Shown here one piece after another: positions 7,924 through 15,780 of a DNA stretch of 25,407 nt; positions within the stretch are counted from its first letter, which is position 1, and the number at the start of each line of letters is the position of its first letter. The notes beneath the pieces are model-generated. The model did not search any database, was not told the DNA's origin, and saw nothing but the letters and a program-made list of their open reading frames with translations. The DNA comes from S144-45 sp015494035. GTDB lineage: Bacteria; Pseudomonadota; Gammaproteobacteria; Xanthomonadales; Marinicellaceae. The stretch covers positions 1 to 25,407 of the forward strand of contig JALUIX010000092.1 in assembly GCA_027057345.1 (NCBI GenBank), in the 5' to 3' direction. Both the position numbers and the translations under genes were made by a program.

Positions 7924-9621
7924 ATGAGAAGGCATTTTACCACCATGCAAACCCTCCCCTTGCGCTATTTCCGGGCTTTTTGCCTGAGCCTGACGCTGTG
8001 GCTGTCAGCCTGCCAACTGGCACCCAAACCGGGGGCACCAACAGCGAAGGACGACCAGGACAATGTCGCCCAACTGTCCACCCCGGTGGTCATGAGCATC
8101 AATGACGTGTATCAATTAAAAGGCCTGTACGAGGGCAAAACCGGAGGATTGCCACGGGTATTGACGGCCCGCAAACGCCTGCAGGCCGAAGGTCATCCCG
8201 TGCTGTTGTTACACGCGGGTGATTTCCTGCACCCGTCTTTTGCCAGCCGCGTGTTCAAGGGCCAGGCCATGATCGATACCATGAACCGGCTCGACGGGCG
8301 CCCTGGCCAGTTCGACCCGCTCATGTTCGTGACCTTTGGCAACCATGAGTTTGACAAGGGCAAAATGAAACACGCCGCCACACTCCAGCAGCGCATCAAT
8401 GAATCAGAATTCACCTGGCTGGACAGCAACATCCACTGGAAAAAAGACGGTTCAGGACAGCCACTGATTGCCAGTCCCCGGCTGAAAAAATGGGCCCTGG
8501 TGGAATTGCCGGGCGCGCAAGGCCCCATCACGGTGGGCCTATTCTCCGTTACCACCGGCATGGCCCACCCTGCCTACGTTGAGTCTTTTGATTCACCGGC
8601 GGCCACCGCCAGCCACTACGTGCCCTTGTTGCGTAAAAAAGGCGCGGATATTGTCATCGCCCTCACCCATCAGTCCCTCAGCCGCGACAAAAAACTCATG
8701 CAGCTGCCTGCCAAGCAGCGCCCGGATATGATTCTGGGTGGCCATGAACACTATCACCAACTGGAAAACATCAATGGCCGCTGGATAGCCAAGGCCGATG
8801 CCGATGCCCTCTCGGCCATCGTGGCGCCACTGGAAAAAACCGCCAAAGGCATCGGGACTCAACCCACCTTGATTGAGCTGGACGAGAACGTTACCCCCGA
8901 TCCCGGGCTGCTGGCCGTTGCCAATGACTGGCTGGAACGCCTGAGTCAGACCTATTGCCAGCAACGGAACCAAAACGACAACTGCCTGCAGCGGCCCTAT
9001 GGCAAAACCCGGGTTGAGCTGATCGGGGAAGAAAGCGAAATCCGCCGGTTTGAAACCAACCTGGGTGATTTTATTGCCGATACCGCATTGGCGGCTTTCA
9101 AAGACTGTGGTGCAGACATGGCCGCCATCAACTCCGGCAGCATCCGCCTGAATCAGAACATTGCGGCTAACAGCGCCATCACCAGTGGCCACCTGGAAGC
9201 CATGTTTGCCTACCCCTCACCCCTGAGCCTGATTCGCATCAGCGGCAAAACCCTCAAGCAGATGCTGGAGCACGACATTGATAAATGGACAGCCAACGGC
9301 CACTGGCTGTTGATCTCCGGCTTCCGGTTTACCCATGATCCGGAACATCAGCAATTCCATGACTTGAGACACGCCAATGGCCAGCCCATTACCGACGATG
9401 AGGAGCTGCGGCTGGTGGTGCCCGAATACCTCATCAGCCCCAACAGCGATCACGATGGGTATTCCATGATTGATGCCAGCATGAAAGTGCCGTGCCCGGC
9501 CAACGGCACCCAGCTCAAAGCGTTGCTGATTGATCGCCTTCGCGCCCAACCAGAAGGCATTGCGCCACAGACCGACGGACGCATCTGCAACACCCTGCGT
9601 TCAAAGTGTCCGCAGCAATAA
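7924..9621 (+). CDS. lipoprotein metallophosphatase / 5'-nucleotidase family
   Basis: A predicted exported enzyme that hydrolyses nucleotides or other phosphomonoesters. The N-terminus is a lipoprotein signal with lipobox LSAC (Cys30 from the first Met, or Cys23 if translation begins at Met8, 7945). The metallophosphoesterase domain has LHAGD (Asp100), FGNHEFD (140-144), LTHQS and GGHEHYH. The C-terminal 5'-nucleotidase domain has TNLGDFIADTAL, INSGSIRLN and YPSPLSLIRISGKTLKQML. The usual first metal motif ND(L/F)H reads NDVYQ here, with Tyr63 replacing His; I believe a subgroup of the family shares this. It converges with the zinc transporter, with 37 bp between their ends. The substrate is unknown. 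Confidence 0.88.
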   Translation: MRRHFTTMQTLPLRYFRAFCLSLTLWLSACQLAPKPGAPTAKDDQDNVAQLSTPVVMSINDVYQLKGLYEGKTGGLPRVLTARKRLQAEGHPVLLLHAGDFLHPSFASRVFKGQAMIDTMNRLDGRPGQFDPLMFVTFGNHEFDKGKMKHAATLQQRINESEFTWLDSNIHWKKDGSGQPLIASPRLKKWALVELPGAQGPITVGLFSVTTGMAHPAYVESFDSPAATASHYVPLLRKKGADIVIALTHQSLSRDKKLMQLPAKQRPDMILGGHEHYHQLENINGRWIAKADADALSAIVAPLEKTAKGIGTQPTLIELDENVTPDPGLLAVANDWLERLSQTYCQQRNQNDNCLQRPYGKTRVELIGEESEIRRFETNLGDFIADTALAAFKDCGADMAAINSGSIRLNQNIAANSAITSGHLEAMFAYPSPLSLIRISGKTLKQMLEHDIDKWTANGHWLLISGFRFTHDPEHQQFHDLRHANGQPITDDEELRLVVPEYLISPNSDHDGYSMIDASMKVPCPANGTQLKALLIDRLRAQPEGIAPQTDGRICNTLRSKCPQQ

Positions 9622-9658
9622 CCCGGCCAGATAACGAGTTGTATTCGGCGTCTTTGGC

Positions 9659-10432
9659 CTATTCACCCACGTAAACCTGAAAGGCGACCATCAGAATCAA
9701 TGCCAGCGTGGTGATGAGCGCGGTTTTTTCCGGCTTGATGTCTTCATAGGCATCGGGAATGATTTCGGAAAGGGTCAGCCACAACATGGCGCCGGCGGCA
9801 AAACCCAAACCGGCAGGCAACAACGGTCTGAAAGCCTGAATAAACAGAAAAGCGGGCACGGCCATCAGTGGTTGAGGCAGTGAAGTGAAAATACTCCACA
9901 AGGCGGCTTTCCACCACGGCATGCCGCGACTGGTCAGCACCGCGGAAATGGCCAGCCCTTCGGGAATATTGTGCACCGCAATGGCCAGACTCATGATCAG
10001 ACCGAAGGTCATGCCACCCCCAAAAGAAGTGCCAATGCCAATGCCTTCGGCGGCCGAATGCACCGTCATGATCAGCACAATGAGAACGGCTTTTTTCAGG
10101 CTACCTTTTTTCAGCCCGGCAAAAATATCGCCTTCAAAGTGATGCATGCCCTCAAAGCGGTCCAGAATCTTGTGGGTGAGGTAAATAAACACCAGACCGA
10201 CAATCACCCCAAGCACCGTTTTGCCCAGGTGATAATCAATGCCCTCGTAGATCAGGCCAAAACTCGCCCCCAGCATCAAGCCGGCAGCCAGGGCATTGGA
10301 AACGCCCATGATAGTGGGGCTTTGTTTTTTGATAAAAGCAAACGGAATCGCGCCCAGGCCGGTGGCCACGGCCGTGAGAAAAGCGTACCAGAAAACTTGC
10401 CACACGGGCGATGACGGAATGAAATCAAACAT
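9659..10432 (-). CDS. ZIP family divalent metal transporter
   Basis: A 257-residue inner-membrane protein with about eight hydrophobic segments that imports zinc or a related divalent metal. The two metal-site helices carry the ZIP signatures HSAAEG (His125, Glu129) and HNIPEG (His154, Glu158). A histidine-bearing cytoplasmic loop (GMHHFEGD, about 95-102) lies before them. It resembles the bacterial ZupT group, but I would not assign that symbol without an alignment. AAGG lies about 7 nt upstream of the ATG. It is monocistronic by position. No Zur-like palindrome was recognised upstream. Confidence 0.88.
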   Translation of the reverse strand: MFDFIPSSPVWQVFWYAFLTAVATGLGAIPFAFIKKQSPTIMGVSNALAAGLMLGASFGLIYEGIDYHLGKTVLGVIVGLVFIYLTHKILDRFEGMHHFEGDIFAGLKKGSLKKAVLIVLIMTVHSAAEGIGIGTSFGGGMTFGLIMSLAIAVHNIPEGLAISAVLTSRGMPWWKAALWSIFTSLPQPLMAVPAFLFIQAFRPLLPAGLGFAAGAMLWLTLSEIIPDAYEDIKPEKTALITTLALILMVAFQVYVGE

Positions 10433-10659
10433 TATGAAGCCTTTTTTATTTAAGTGATTGGTTTAAGGGTATGTGGATGCGTTCATTCTGCCTCAAGTAC
10501 CATTAAACAGCCAACCAAAAGAACAAAAAAACACAGATATTCTCCTGCCTGACCGTCCGGAGACCTGTCTGGCACAAGCTTTCTGCCGTGTCGGAATTTA
10601 TCCGCCAGATAGCACTGTCCGGAGTGCCTTTTGTATGGGCACTCAACTTAATAAATTCC
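10433..10659. other. intergenic region between the ZIP gene and tRNA-Leu
   Basis: No gene is supported here. It must contain the minus-strand promoter of the ZIP gene, which I could not pin down. A 7-bp inverted repeat (GAGTGCC at 10622-10628 and GGCACTC at 10638-10644) lies just upstream of the tRNA promoter. It has no T-tract, so its role is unclear. Confidence 0.4.
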
Positions 10660-10687
10660 TTGCCAAGAAAGCCAAAATGCTTATACT
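10660..10687 (+). promoter_or_regulatory. sigma-70-type promoter of tRNA-Leu
   Basis: TTGCCA at 10660-10665 and TATACT at 10682-10687 are separated by 16 bp. The -10 box ends 11 nt before the mature tRNA, leaving only a very short 5' leader. Confidence 0.65.
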
Positions 10688-10698
10688 TACCGACCTGT

Positions 10699-10783
10699 GC
10701 CCGGGTGGCGGAATTGGTAGACGCAGGGGATTCAAAATCCCCCGCCTTCGGGTGTGAGAGTTCGAGTCTCTCCCCGGGCACCA
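10699..10783 (+). tRNA. tRNA-Leu, anticodon CAA
   Basis: An 85-nt class II tRNA that reads UUG. The acceptor stem GCCCGGG pairs with CCCGGGC, followed by discriminator A and an encoded CCA. The D-arm contains GAATTGGTAGACGC. The anticodon stem GGGGA/TCCCC encloses loop TTCAAAA, giving anticodon CAA. The long variable arm (GCCTTCGGGTG) is typical of leucine tRNAs, and the T-arm is GAGAGTTCGAGTCTCTC. It has its own promoter and terminator. The acquired restriction-modification block starts just downstream on the opposite strand. Confidence 0.97.
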
Positions 10784-10800
10784 ACCGAATACATCAAAAG

Positions 10801-10830
10801 CCTTTTGCCTCTGCGCAAAAAGGTTTTTTT
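10801..10830 (+). terminator. intrinsic terminator after tRNA-Leu
   Basis: CCTTTTGC (10801-10808) pairs with GCAAAAAGG (10815-10823) with one bulged base, followed by seven T (10824-10830). It lies 17 nt after the tRNA CCA end. Confidence 0.8.
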
Positions 10831-10912
10831 CGTTCCGGGCCACGCTGCTGGCACACTTTTCCCCGTCTCAAAACCCGCCCGGCTACAGTAATACACCCTC
10901 TCAATTTCCCAT

Positions 10913-12040
10913 TCATCCAGAGGACGTGAGAATTTTATGGGCTTGAATTTTTTGGTCAGTATACGCCACCACATCGGCAATCACCACTTTTTGTAAGGCG
11001 TGAATAAAGTTTTCCATAAAGGCATAGTCTGGGGTGCCTTCAGCGGTGATGGGGAGTTTGATTTTAATGTTTTTTAGAATAGATACATTGTATGAGCTAC
11101 TGCCCCAACTAAAACTGGCAAAAGCCTTTTTCATTGCTGCAATAATTACTTGAGCTGTATTTTTATTTAGATCAGTTTTTGGCTTGGGCTTTAGAACTTT
11201 GATTTTGTCTCCAGTGAAGTACGGCTCATTTTGATAAAACATGGTGGCGGTATCTTGACCAAACGAAATTGTGTTAGCGTCATTTAGATACATAGGATTT
11301 TCATCAATATAGCCTTTAATGCCATTATTGCTTTCCCCTCTTGCAATGTAACGATACTTTCCACCAAATTTAATATCAGAGGCATTGAACTTTTTCTTGG
11401 TGGTTAAAATGTCAAACAAATCCCCCAATTTAAACTCTCCCCACCGAATCGTTTCCAGTTGTGCAAGGGTGGCTTGCTCTTCTGGTGTGAGGTGATAATC
11501 TTTAAGTCCTGTGGCTTTGAGGTAGGCTTCCAGCTCCGCTATCCGCTCCGCTTCCAGCTCCGCTATCAAGCTTTCCATAAAGGCATAGTCAGGAGTACCT
11601 TCAGCCGTGATGGGGAGTTTGAACTTTTCTTTTTTTGCAATACTCCAGTGACGGGCATACCCCATGCAGGGAATACTCTTTTTCCAAGATGAGATAATGA
11701 AAAGCAATGTATTGATTGAATAAAAGTTGTTCACTCTAAGGACTTTAACATTATCGGCTACGCAAAAATTTTTCGTAGCGATATTAAAGCTTCTTGTGTG
11801 ATCCCCAAAAATAACATAACAAGGGGTTGAATCATTTACGATAAAATCTGGTTTTTTGCTTGTATAACCAATAATCCCGTTATTTGTAGAATCAGAAGAA
11901 TAAACAGGGATTATTCCATTCTCATTTAAGTCTAATTTGCTAAGCTTATTTTGTATCTTACAAAGCGTAAACAAGTCATCATCAAATCTAAACTCCCCCC
12001 ACTGAACCGTTTGTAGTTTTTGATTCAGTGGGGTTAGGGC
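10913..12040 (-). CDS. restriction-modification specificity subunit (HsdS/BcgIB-like), apparently read by -1 frameshift
   Basis: The target-recognition subunit of the upstream nuclease-methyltransferase. It has two similar halves, each with a WGEF...LF block (LQTVQWGEFRFDDDLF and LETIRWGEFKLGDLF), a target-recognition domain, and a conserved segment LPITAEGTPDYAFME followed by a coiled helix. Base composition is AT-rich, unlike its neighbours. The frame has no ATG or GTG before the first WGEF block. The only candidates are an ATT, a CTG at 12028 that lies inside a strong stem, and a TTG at 11974 that would remove the conserved WGEF block. It lies in the -1 frame of the upstream gene and joins it at a slippery GGGAAAG (12040-12046); the start given here is the first -1-frame codon. 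A broken fusion gene is the main alternative. Confidence 0.82.
   Translation of the reverse strand, partial: ALTPLNQKLQTVQWGEFRFDDDLFTLCKIQNKLSKLDLNENGIIPVYSSDSTNNGIIGYTSKKPDFIVNDSTPCYVIFGDHTRSFNIATKNFCVADNVKVLRVNNFYSINTLLFIISSWKKSIPCMGYARHWSIAKKEKFKLPITAEGTPDYAFMESLIAELEAERIAELEAYLKATGLKDYHLTPEEQATLAQLETIRWGEFKLGDLFDILTTKKKFNASDIKFGGKYRYIARGESNNGIKGYIDENPMYLNDANTISFGQDTATMFYQNEPYFTGDKIKVLKPKPKTDLNKNTAQVIIAAMKKAFASFSWGSSSYNVSILKNIKIKLPITAEGTPDYAFMENFIHALQKVVIADVVAYTDQKIQAHKILTSSG
11011..11061. repeat. 51-bp direct repeat inside hsdS, copy A
   Basis: It is identical at 47 of 51 positions to 11572-11622 in the same orientation. Both encode the segment LPITAEGTPDYAFME after each target-recognition domain. 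Such conserved blocks flanking variable domains are where HsdS genes recombine to exchange specificity. Confidence 0.9.
11528..11567. repeat. 24-bp period tandem repeat in the hsdS central spacer
   Basis: TTCCAGCTCCGCTATC occurs at 11528-11543 and 11552-11567, separated by 8 bp (period 24, eight codons). On the coding strand it gives the helical repeat IAELEAERIAELEA between the two recognition domains. In EcoR124-type HsdS proteins, the number of such spacer repeats sets the distance between the two half-sites. Confidence 0.8.
11572..11622. repeat. 51-bp direct repeat inside hsdS, copy B
   Basis: Partner of 11011-11061, with four mismatches in 51. It lies after the first recognition domain and directly beside the 24-bp spacer repeat. 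Confidence 0.9.
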
Positions 12041-12065
12041 TTTCCCGTGATGTTGATTTCTCCTT
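11997..12065 (-). promoter_or_regulatory. candidate programmed -1 ribosomal frameshift signal
   Basis: In minus-strand order: AAGGAG (12065-12060), 13 nt with no usable start codon, slippery heptamer G GGA AAG in the methyltransferase frame (12046-12040), a 6-nt spacer CCCTAA containing the 0-frame stop (12036-12034), then CCCCACTGAA (12033-12024) pairing perfectly with TTCAGTGGGG (12006-11997). The stem can extend by a T-G and a C-G pair to 12 bp over a 13-nt A-rich loop. A -1 slip continues as ...GGG AAA GCC CTA..., giving ITGKALTPLNQKLQ and running without a stop into the specificity subunit. The arrangement and spacings match the dnaX-type signal (internal Shine-Dalgarno, slippery site ending AAG, stem-loop). 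Function is inferred, not shown. Confidence 0.65.
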
Positions 12066-14076
12066 GCTGCCCTTGTTGTTTTAATAGATTACTTACTTCC
12101 CAAGCGAGATAGTCGGCGACGGTTTTTTTAAAGTCTTCTATAGTAGGTTGGGTGTCGATGATCTTGTGTTGGTCAAAATTCCAGTCGGCACCGCTGTTGG
12201 TGATAAAGTCTTCAACAAAAATATCGCTCACCTCCCAGTCGGCACTGAGGCGTGCGGCGTGTCCTGCTTTGTAGAGTTTTATGATGTCTTTATAGCGGGC
12301 AGTGGGGTTGTCAATCTCTTGAATGCCTCGTTTAGTGCGTTTGTAGCCGTCATTGCGAAAGTCGATAAATTTAACGGGTTTTTCAAAGTCATGGGGGGTG
12401 TGGGCTTGAAAAATATAGATGCTGGTTTGTACGCCTGCCATGGGCATAAAGAGGTCGGTGGGCATTTTGATGCTGGCCAATAGGGTATGCTTTTTTAGAA
12501 TGGCTTTATTGGTGTCTATGGCTTTACCCGAACCTGCGGAGTCTTGAATAATAATGGCACCCAGTCCGCCTTTTTGCATTTTGTCTAATCCAAAAGCGAT
12601 AAAAGGCATGCCGTTTTCTTTGAAGCTAAAGGGCGGGTTGAGTAGGAGGCGGTCGGCTTGAAAATCAGCATAGAGATTTTCAGGCGTTTTGAAGGTGTTG
12701 CCTTTGTGAATATTGGCGCTGCCATCACCTCTAAGAATCATATTGGTGGCGGCAAGGGTGAACATTTCGGCATTGAGTTCTACACCAAGCAGTTGGTGCT
12801 GTTTGATATGGTTGATTTTTTCTTCAGCTTGGCTGGTGTGTTTGCCATATCTTGATTCGGCATCTTGAATCATCAGTTCCATGGCGGAGATCAGAAAGCC
12901 TGCCGACCCTGTGGCTAAGTCCATGACTCTGCTTTCTTGGTCGATATTGAGCAGGCTTGCCATCATTTTGGTAATGTAGGGCGGGGTAAGAACAATGCCG
13001 ATTTCTTTACCATCGCCGAGGGCGTATTTTAAAAACTCGGAATACATCTCTCCCATAATATCTAGATGCCCTGCCATGGCATCAATGGAGAGGAAGATGT
13101 TGTGGTAGATAAAACTGAAGATTTGTTTATTGACGCTGGCGTGTCCTTCTATCAGCTTTGAGACTTCTTTGTCGAGTTCAGTGACTTCATCCCGCTGGGT
13201 GTCTTTGGAGATTTCGGAAAAGCTGGCGAGCATCAACGTTTTTTTGTCGGCGGGGATTTGGCGTGCAGTGAGAAATTCTTGAATTTGGTTGACGATTTGT
13301 ACGCCGTCTCTTTTAGTGTCGGTTTGAATGCCTTGGAGATCTTCAGGGGTGAGTCCGCCTTGAATTTTTTGCCCTTGTTCATCTTGGATCTCTTGCATGG
13401 CCAGTAGCATACCTGAAACATACAATACCCGCTGGGGGGCGGTAATGTTATGGTTGTGCATGAGTTTGTTGAGCTTTTTGGCGTAGTTTTGTAGGGTGAT
13501 GCGAGAGTCAATCAGAATTTGGTGTTTTTCTTCATCCGTCAGCGTTGCTTCCGTATAGAACTTCCTGAATGCCTGCTCATTTTCCAGAAAGTTGAGCGTG
13601 TGGACATTTTCAAGAAGTTTGAAGGATTTTTCCCCTGAACCGAAAACATAATAGACCTTCAGCTCAATGGCATCATCTGAGTCGCCTGCAATGCCTATAG
13701 CGATGGCTTCTTTATATTTGCCTGAAGCAATCACGCCAGTGGCATAGTGAAGCGCGCCATTTATAGCGTACTTGCTGACATCTTTCTCTTTAAAGGAAAC
13801 GCCCCCTTTTGTTTCTTTAATCAAGTTTTTCATCCCGAGCTTACTCTCAATGATAACGGGCACATCATATTTGGTAATGCTGAAGTCAGGTTTGCCGAAG
13901 CTGGTTTTCTTATGGGTTTTGGCGCGGCCTTTGAGGGCATCCTTGAGGTAGTCCGGTATCGCAGATTCGGTATAATAATCTTTCTGGTTTTCAAGACCGA
14001 GCTGAGCGAACTGTGACTTAATCCAGTCGTTAAGATGCTCTTCCAGCTTATAGCTCATTGTTCCTCTTTTATACAT
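12034..14076 (-). CDS. fused PD-ExK endonuclease / N6-adenine DNA methyltransferase (BcgIA-like)
   Basis: The catalytic subunit of a restriction-modification system, 680 residues. The N-terminal 90 residues carry a PD-(D/E)xK nuclease motif (GKPDFS, Asp64; VIIESK, Glu77 and Lys79), which HsdM of ordinary type I systems lacks. A helical linker follows. The methyltransferase domain (about 330-620) has LTPPYITKMM, the AdoMet motif VMDLATGSAGFL (about 384-395) and catalytic NPPF (480-483). With no hsdR nearby, the layout is that of type IIB/IIG enzymes such as BcgI. The first Met (14076) has AAAGG 6 nt upstream; Met7 (14058) has GAGG 4 nt upstream, and either is possible. The gene is AT-rich, suggesting transfer. 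Its stop lies within the spacer of the frameshift signal. Confidence 0.9.
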   Translation of the reverse strand: MYKRGTMSYKLEEHLNDWIKSQFAQLGLENQKDYYTESAIPDYLKDALKGRAKTHKKTSFGKPDFSITKYDVPVIIESKLGMKNLIKETKGGVSFKEKDVSKYAINGALHYATGVIASGKYKEAIAIGIAGDSDDAIELKVYYVFGSGEKSFKLLENVHTLNFLENEQAFRKFYTEATLTDEEKHQILIDSRITLQNYAKKLNKLMHNHNITAPQRVLYVSGMLLAMQEIQDEQGQKIQGGLTPEDLQGIQTDTKRDGVQIVNQIQEFLTARQIPADKKTLMLASFSEISKDTQRDEVTELDKEVSKLIEGHASVNKQIFSFIYHNIFLSIDAMAGHLDIMGEMYSEFLKYALGDGKEIGIVLTPPYITKMMASLLNIDQESRVMDLATGSAGFLISAMELMIQDAESRYGKHTSQAEEKINHIKQHQLLGVELNAEMFTLAATNMILRGDGSANIHKGNTFKTPENLYADFQADRLLLNPPFSFKENGMPFIAFGLDKMQKGGLGAIIIQDSAGSGKAIDTNKAILKKHTLLASIKMPTDLFMPMAGVQTSIYIFQAHTPHDFEKPVKFIDFRNDGYKRTKRGIQEIDNPTARYKDIIKLYKAGHAARLSADWEVSDIFVEDFITNSGADWNFDQHKIIDTQPTIEDFKKTVADYLAWEVSNLLKQQGQQGEINITGKP

Positions 14077-14409
14077 ACTTCACCTTTAATATTTTTCCAA
14101 GTTTTATTGATAACACACGGTAACGTATTGAATCTGCTTCAGGATGGTAGCGGGTTTACCATTATGGATTAACTGCAAATTTACATAACATTGCCAAAAG
14201 ACATACAAAAGCTTCTGTACCAAACATAAATAATCGTAGACTTTAAGCTGATAATATAACCTAAACTAGCCCCGGTCGATTGTAGTGTTCTTAGTAACTT
14301 CTGCAAAGGACTTTTGTAATTCTCAACCTCAATAATCAGGACGCCTAGTTCGTGGCTGATTGCAGTATAATTGCGATTTCTTATTGCCACCGACAGGACG
14401 CTTTTTGCC
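14077..14409. other. AT-rich divergent intergenic region between the R-M genes and purB
   Basis: No convincing gene is present. The stretch must hold promoters for both the R-M unit (minus) and purB (plus). A consensus TATAAT at 14366-14371 is the probable purB -10 box, but no good -35 lies at the right distance. An AGGA about 11 nt before the purB ATG is the likely ribosome binding site. The left two thirds are visibly AT-rich like the R-M genes; the right end is backbone. No duplicate of the tRNA-Leu 3' end or other attachment repeat was found here. Confidence 0.4.
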
Positions 14410-15780
14410 ATGCGCCTCACCCCCTTGACCGCCCTCACGCCCGTGGATGGGCGCTATCACACAAAAACCGCCCAGCTGGCCCCTTACCTGAGCGAGTTCG
14501 GCCTGATTCGTCACCGCCTGGCGGTGGAACTGAAATGGCTGCAAAAGCTGGCCGACGAGCCGGGCATCACCGAGCTGCCGCCTTTAAATGGGGAAGAAAA
14601 GGCTTTTCTGGAACGCATGCTGAGCGAATTCACCGTGGCAGAAGCCGAAAAGGTCAAGGCCATTGAAGCCACCACCAATCACGACGTCAAAGCCGTTGAG
14701 TATTACATCAAGGACGCCTTGAGCCAGCACCCGAAGCTGGCCAAAGCGGCTGAATTCACGCATTTTGCCTGCACCTCGGAAGACATCAACAACACCGCCT
14801 ATGCGCTAATGCTGAAAAACGCGGTGCAGCAACAGCTCCTGCCCACACTGGACGCCATCCTCAATCGCCTCCGGCAGATGGCGCACGAATACGCCAATGT
14901 GCCCATGATGGCGCGCACCCACGGTCAGCCGGCCACGCCCACCACCCTGGGCAAGGAACTGGCCAACGTGGCCTATCGCCTGCAACGGCAACTGGGCATG
15001 CTGAAACAACAGCCCTACCTGGCCAAAATCAATGGCGCCGTGGGCAATTACAACGCCCACCTGGTCGCCTACCCGAATGTGGACTGGCAAAGACTGGCCG
15101 AAGCATTTGTCCGTCAGGACCTGGGCCTGGACTGGAATCCCTACACCACCCAGATCGAACCGCACGATTACCTGGCCGAACTGTTTCACAACCTGATTCG
15201 CATCGACACCATCTTGCTGGATCTGGCCCGTGACATCTGGGGTTACATTTCCCTTGGTTACTTCAAGCAGAAAGTGGTGGCCGGCGAAGTGGGCTCATCC
15301 ACCATGCCGCACAAGGTCAATCCCATTGACTTCGAAAACGCCGAAGGCAATCTGGGCCTGGCCAATGCCCTGTTTAATCACCTGGGGGAAAAACTGCCGG
15401 TTTCGCGTTTCCAGCGCGACCTCACCGATTCCACCGTCTTGCGCTCGCTGGGCAGTCCTTTTGGCCACTTGGCCATTGCGCTGGCTTCATTGCAGAAAGG
15501 CCTGGGCAAACTTGAAGTCAACCCGCAGGCCATGGCCCGTGACCTGAACGCCAACTGGGCCTTGCTGGCCGAGCCCATCCAGACTGTCATGCGCCGCTAT
15601 GGCATTGACAACCCGTATGAAAAGCTCAAACAACTGACCCGCGGCAGCGACATTGACCAGGCCACCCTGCACGCATTTATTGACACGCTGGCCCTGCCGG
15701 CAGAAGAAAAGCTCCGGCTCAAACAGCTGACACCCGCCACCTACCTGGGCAACGCCATTGAACAAGCCGGACATATTTAG
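14410..15780 (+). CDS. purB: adenylosuccinate lyase
   Basis: Cleaves SAICAR to AICAR and adenylosuccinate to AMP in purine synthesis. It is 456 residues from the ATG at 14410, chosen because the family begins with a segment like LTALTPVDGRY; a Met 13 codons upstream would add an unrelated leader. Landmarks are ATTNHDVKAVEYY, FACTSEDINN, SRTHGQPATP-like ARTHGQPATP, KINGAVGNYNAH, and the signature loop SSTMPHKVNPIDFENAEG with the catalytic Ser. It closely matches the E. coli type. Its end overlaps roxA by 23 nt. Confidence 0.97.
   Translation: MRLTPLTALTPVDGRYHTKTAQLAPYLSEFGLIRHRLAVELKWLQKLADEPGITELPPLNGEEKAFLERMLSEFTVAEAEKVKAIEATTNHDVKAVEYYIKDALSQHPKLAKAAEFTHFACTSEDINNTAYALMLKNAVQQQLLPTLDAILNRLRQMAHEYANVPMMARTHGQPATPTTLGKELANVAYRLQRQLGMLKQQPYLAKINGAVGNYNAHLVAYPNVDWQRLAEAFVRQDLGLDWNPYTTQIEPHDYLAELFHNLIRIDTILLDLARDIWGYISLGYFKQKVVAGEVGSSTMPHKVNPIDFENAEGNLGLANALFNHLGEKLPVSRFQRDLTDSTVLRSLGSPFGHLAIALASLQKGLGKLEVNPQAMARDLNANWALLAEPIQTVMRRYGIDNPYEKLKQLTRGSDIDQATLHAFIDTLALPAEEKLRLKQLTPATYLGNAIEQAGHI

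Noticed and set aside
14077..14370. Attachment-site duplicate of the tRNA-Leu 3' end bounding the R-M block
   Set aside because: No match to the T-arm or acceptor end of the tRNA was seen on either strand.
14181..14438. Minus-strand 85-residue reading frame upstream of purB
   Set aside because: It overlaps the purB start and promoter region, has no ribosome binding site, and has no recognisable features.
15758..15780. Frameshift fusion of purB and roxA
   Set aside because: roxA is in the +1 frame with a usable TTG start near the purB stop, and neither a slippery sequence nor a stem is present; translational coupling explains it.
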